Part shown: positions 62,157 through 64,000 of the stretch, piece after piece
Numbering within the stretch: position 1 is the first letter of the stretch
Layout: the number at the start of each line of letters is the position of its first letter
Source: Azospirillum canadense
GTDB taxonomy: Bacteria; Pseudomonadota; Alphaproteobacteria; Azospirillales; Azospirillaceae
Assembly: GCF_025961225.1 (NCBI RefSeq)
Contig: NZ_JAOQNG010000001.1
Span: forward strand, 2,824,001 to 2,888,000
Length of the DNA: 64,000 nucleotides
Direction: 5' to 3'
The notes under the pieces: generated by a model
Database searches by the model: none
The model's input: only the letters and a program-made list of their open reading frames with translations
What the model was told of the DNA's origin: nothing
Translations under genes and position numbers: made by a program

Positions 62157-62261
62157 CCTCCGGCGACTGGAACTCGCGCGCCTCCGGCGACTGGAACTCG
62201 CGCGCCTCCGGCGACTGGAACTCGCGCGCCTCCGGCGACTGGAACTCGCGCGCCTCCGGCG
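62157..62261. repeat. 24-bp tandem repeat, 4 copies plus a part
   Basis: The unit CCTCCGGCGACTGGAACTCG plus CGCG is repeated at 62157, 62181, 62205 and 62229, then a 9-nt partial copy at 62253. An inverted piece (CCAGTCGCCGG, 62137-62147) precedes it. In one frame it would encode an ASGDWNSR octapeptide upstream of and in frame with the phosphoesterase, but no good start leads it. Confidence 0.95.
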
Positions 62262-62275
62262 CGTTGAGCCGAACG

Positions 62276-62803
62276 ATGGCGGTTTTCTTCACCAGCGACA
62301 CGCATTTCGGCCATGCCGGCGCCCTCAGCCGGTTCCGCCGCCCCTTCGCGTCGGTGGCGGAGATGGACGAGGCCATGGTGGCGAACTGGAACGCCACGGT
62401 TGGTCCCGACGACGAGATCTGGCACCTCGGCGACTTCGCCCTGCGCATGGGGCCCGAGTCGATGGCGTCCCTGCTGGACCGCCTGAACGGCACCAAGCAC
62501 CTGATCACCGGCAACAACGACGGTCCCGCTACCCTGCGCCTGCCCGGCTGGGCCAGCGTGCAGGCCTACACCGAGATGGTCCTCCACGAGACTCGGCTGG
62601 TGATGTGCCACTACGCCTTCCGCACCTGGAACGCGATGTACAAGGGCGCCCTGAACCTGCACGGCCACAGCCACGGCCAGCTGAAGGGGATGCCCCGCCA
62701 GTTCGACGTCGGCGTCGATGTCTGGAAATTCCGCCCGGTCACCCTACCGGAGATCATCGCCTCGCGGCAGCGGAAGAAAAGGGACCAGGACCTCGCCCTG
62801 TAA
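62276..62803 (+). CDS. Calcineurin-like metallophosphoesterase
   Basis: Predicted phosphoesterase of 175 residues. The metal motifs are in order: DTHFGH (8-13), WHLGDFAL (about 44), GNND (about 80), CHYAF (His about 110) and HGHSHG (about 124). This is the set of the small YfcE-like group. The in-frame stretch from 62105 that covers the 24-bp repeat is more likely noncoding leader. The ATG at 62276 has only a weak GAG upstream, so the true start is somewhat uncertain. It follows the DUF4170 gene in the same direction. The substrate is not known. Confidence 0.9.
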   Translation: MAVFFTSDTHFGHAGALSRFRRPFASVAEMDEAMVANWNATVGPDDEIWHLGDFALRMGPESMASLLDRLNGTKHLITGNNDGPATLRLPGWASVQAYTEMVLHETRLVMCHYAFRTWNAMYKGALNLHGHSHGQLKGMPRQFDVGVDVWKFRPVTLPEIIASRQRKKRDQDLAL

Positions 62804-62904
62804 CAGCGTCGCCCGCCCACCGGCACCTTCCAGGAGGAACCGTGGCCCGGGGCCCAACGCTCATGTGCGAGATGATTTTGAAAGCGCTAAGCGCCTGAAA
62901 AGAC

Positions 62905-62978
62905 TGGAGCGGGTGAAGGGAATCGAACCCTCGTCGTAAGCTTGGGAAGCTTCTGCTCTACCATTGAGCTACACCCGC
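62905..62978 (-). tRNA. tRNA-Gly(CCC)
   Basis: The minus strand folds as a complete cloverleaf: acceptor GCGGGTG with CACCCGC, D arm GCTCAATGGTAGAGC, anticodon loop TTCCCAA (anticodon CCC), T arm GAGGGTTCGATTCCCTT, discriminator T, and encoded CCA (62907-62905). One G-A mismatch stands at the base of the anticodon stem. It closely resembles E. coli tRNA-Gly(CCC). Confidence 0.97.
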
Positions 62979-63014
62979 GCCGCCACCTGTTTATAGGCGA
63001 CGCTCACGCCGCTT

Positions 63015-63638
63015 TCAAGCGGTCCGAGCACGCCACAGGCGGGATTCTGAAATATCGCGGCTGGCAGAGAAGGCCATCGCTAGGGGAGCGACCCCGTTAG
63101 GGATGACGCTGGGCATGCCGACCTCCGCGCTGCCGACCATGCCGGCGGCACCGGCCAGGGCGCCGGGAGCCAGTTCGAGGCCGAGGAAGCGGTCGAGGTC
63201 GACCGGGCCCGGAAGGGCCATGCCGAGCGTCAGGTCCCGCGTGAAGCCGAAGCGGGCGTAGTACGGCGCGTCGCCGACCAGGATCACCGCGCGGTGGCCG
63301 AGCGCGGCCGCCTTGTTCAGGCTCATCCGGATCAGCTTGCTGCCGAGGCCGCCGCCCTGGAGCCGCTCCGATACCGCGATCGGGCCGAGCAGCAGCGCCG
63401 GCACTCCACTTCCGGCGACTTGGCCGCCGATGGTCACCGGCCAGTAGCGAATCGTGCCTTCCAGGATTTCGTTGCCGAACTCGTCATGCTCGATGGCGAC
63501 AAGGCTCAGCTCCGGGATGGGGTCCACCCCGTCGCGCAGCTTGTAGGCGGTCTTCTTGAAGCGGTCCGGACCGAAGGACCGGTCGAGCAGGGCTTCGATC
63601 GCGGCGGCGTGCCGCGGCTCTTCGAGGGAGATGATCAT
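63015..63638 (-). CDS. GNAT-family N-acetyltransferase
   Basis: Acetyltransferase-fold protein of 207 residues. The acetyl-CoA motif A is GPIAVSERLQGGGLGSKLIRMSL (about 87-109), with the Q/R-GxG-type loop seen as LQGGGLG; motif B has VILVGDAPYYARFGF. It resembles YhbS-type members. The C-terminal 50 residues are a less conserved extension ending in a basic tail. The substrate could be a protein or small amine and cannot be told. The start MIISLEEPRHAAAIEALLDR fits the family. It is 36 bp from the tRNA gene, on the same strand. Confidence 0.92.
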   Translation of the reverse strand: MIISLEEPRHAAAIEALLDRSFGPDRFKKTAYKLRDGVDPIPELSLVAIEHDEFGNEILEGTIRYWPVTIGGQVAGSGVPALLLGPIAVSERLQGGGLGSKLIRMSLNKAAALGHRAVILVGDAPYYARFGFTRDLTLGMALPGPVDLDRFLGLELAPGALAGAAGMVGSAEVGMPSVIPNGVAPLAMAFSASRDISESRLWRARTA

Positions 63639-63882
63639 CGACTGCGATTTCCCGGCGATAAGGCTAAGTCAGAGGCGGATCGCGCCGCCGCGCCGGGAGA
63701 CCGCCGGTTCAGGTCCGGCCGTTGCCCGATGCGTCCGCGCGCGACCCAAGGACGATCGCGCCCGCGCACAGCGCGGACAGGCGTCGTCGTCGGATGCTGA
63801 TGTCGTGCGGACGAGACATGAGCCAAGCTCATTGGCCGTTGCAGGGAAGCCCGCATATATCACTGACGGACAGGGGGTTCAA
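63639..63882. other. Intergenic region, no gene seen
   Basis: This 244-bp stretch upstream of the GNAT gene has no convincing coding frame. The last part (63855-63875) has CATATATCACTGACGGA, which is AT-richer and might belong to a promoter for the frame that starts at 63883. Confidence 0.5.
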
Positions 63883-64000
63883 GTGATCGAAAACGGCCCG
63901 GCGCTCCGCCATCCCGCATGGCTTACCGGTGTGTCGCGCATGCATCGGCATGGTTGGCGGCATGGGCATCGGCACGGTCGGAGCCGCCGGCCGCGCCATG
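63883..64000 (+). CDS. Possible gene start cut by the window edge
   Basis: An open frame starts at GTG 63883 with GGGGG about 7 nt upstream and runs to the end of the window (39 codons). It is His/Arg-rich (MHRHGWRHGHRHG), which could be real metal-binding sequence or just chance GC-rich frame. No family is recognisable. Confidence 0.25.
   Translation, partial: MIENGPALRHPAWLTGVSRMHRHGWRHGHRHGRSRRPRH

Noticed and set aside
62157..62261. Possible CRISPR array
   Set aside because: The copies are directly adjacent, with no spacers, so this is a plain tandem repeat.
62105..62275. Longer N-terminus for the phosphoesterase through the ASGDWNSR repeats
   Set aside because: It would need a TTG at 62105 that lacks a ribosome-binding site and overlaps the DUF4170 stop. 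The catalytic fold begins directly at the 62276 ATG.
63669..63863. Small minus-strand frame after the GNAT gene
   Set aside because: Only 64 codons, Arg/Ala/Ser-rich, no ribosome-binding site or motif.

Overview
This window is high-GC chromosomal-type DNA from an alphaproteobacterium. The best guess is Azospirillum or a close Rhodospirillales relative. That is inferred from several things: the YejA/B/E/F set and DUF4170 protein, a carB-greA pair, a perfect Irr-type iron box before dps, a nitrate/nitrite-sensing chemoreceptor, and long antisense open frames typical of about 68-70% GC. No rRNA, CRISPR array, transposase or prophage was seen. There is one tRNA, tRNA-Gly(CCC). The 5' edge cuts no gene. 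The 3' edge may cut one small frame.

Layout. 1-9.1 kb: aqpZ, then a five-gene peptide ABC importer (two tandem yejA-type binding proteins, yejB, yejE, yejF). 9.1-14 kb: RluE-type pseudouridine synthase, hydroxyacid reductase, MarR regulator, a lone fliG and an M17 aminopeptidase. 14.2-19 kb: a GST, then a two-gene NO-sensing-type signalling unit (FIST protein plus PAS hybrid kinase, NosP/NahK-like). 19.2-26.9 kb: an aldehyde-oxidation island. An NAD-dependent aldehyde dehydrogenase with its DUF779 partner points left. A ModE-like regulator and a tungsten aldehyde oxidoreductase set (aorA, aorB, aorC, MoaD-like carrier, two small unknown proteins) point right. 27-32 kb: membrane and housekeeping genes, including a membrane-tethered protein with a sigma-70 region 1.1-like domain, and msrA.

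32.2-39.8 kb: a PAS protein overlapping a membrane-free FtsK translocase, DinB, MgtC, a NIT-type chemoreceptor, and a Cys-rich PAS protein with a small membrane protein. 40-46.6 kb: carB (with an attenuator-like leader hairpin) and greA, a secreted ClpP-like protein, a secreted dienelactone-hydrolase-like protein and an Lrp regulator. 46.7-52.5 kb: an ELM1-like protein, two 2-oxoglutarate/Fe(II) oxygenases, a 648-residue protein of unknown family, and trxB. 52.6-64 kb: DoxX, Irr-box dps, a secreted Cache protein, panE, a divergent EF-G-like GTPase, a cysteine hydrolase, aspartate aminotransferase, cytochrome c556-type and cytochrome b561-type genes, DUF4170, a metallophosphoesterase with a 24-bp tandem repeat, tRNA-Gly and a GNAT acetyltransferase.

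The intergenic spaces carry at least three families of dispersed long inverted repeats, with eight or more copies in 64 kb. The most interesting protein-level items are the sigma-1.1-like membrane protein, the soluble FtsK with its PAS partner, the EF-G paralog with altered switch residues, the oxygenase pair with an orphan partner, and the small unknown proteins at the end of the tungsten enzyme operon. Functions rest on motif and family recognition by eye; no database search was run.
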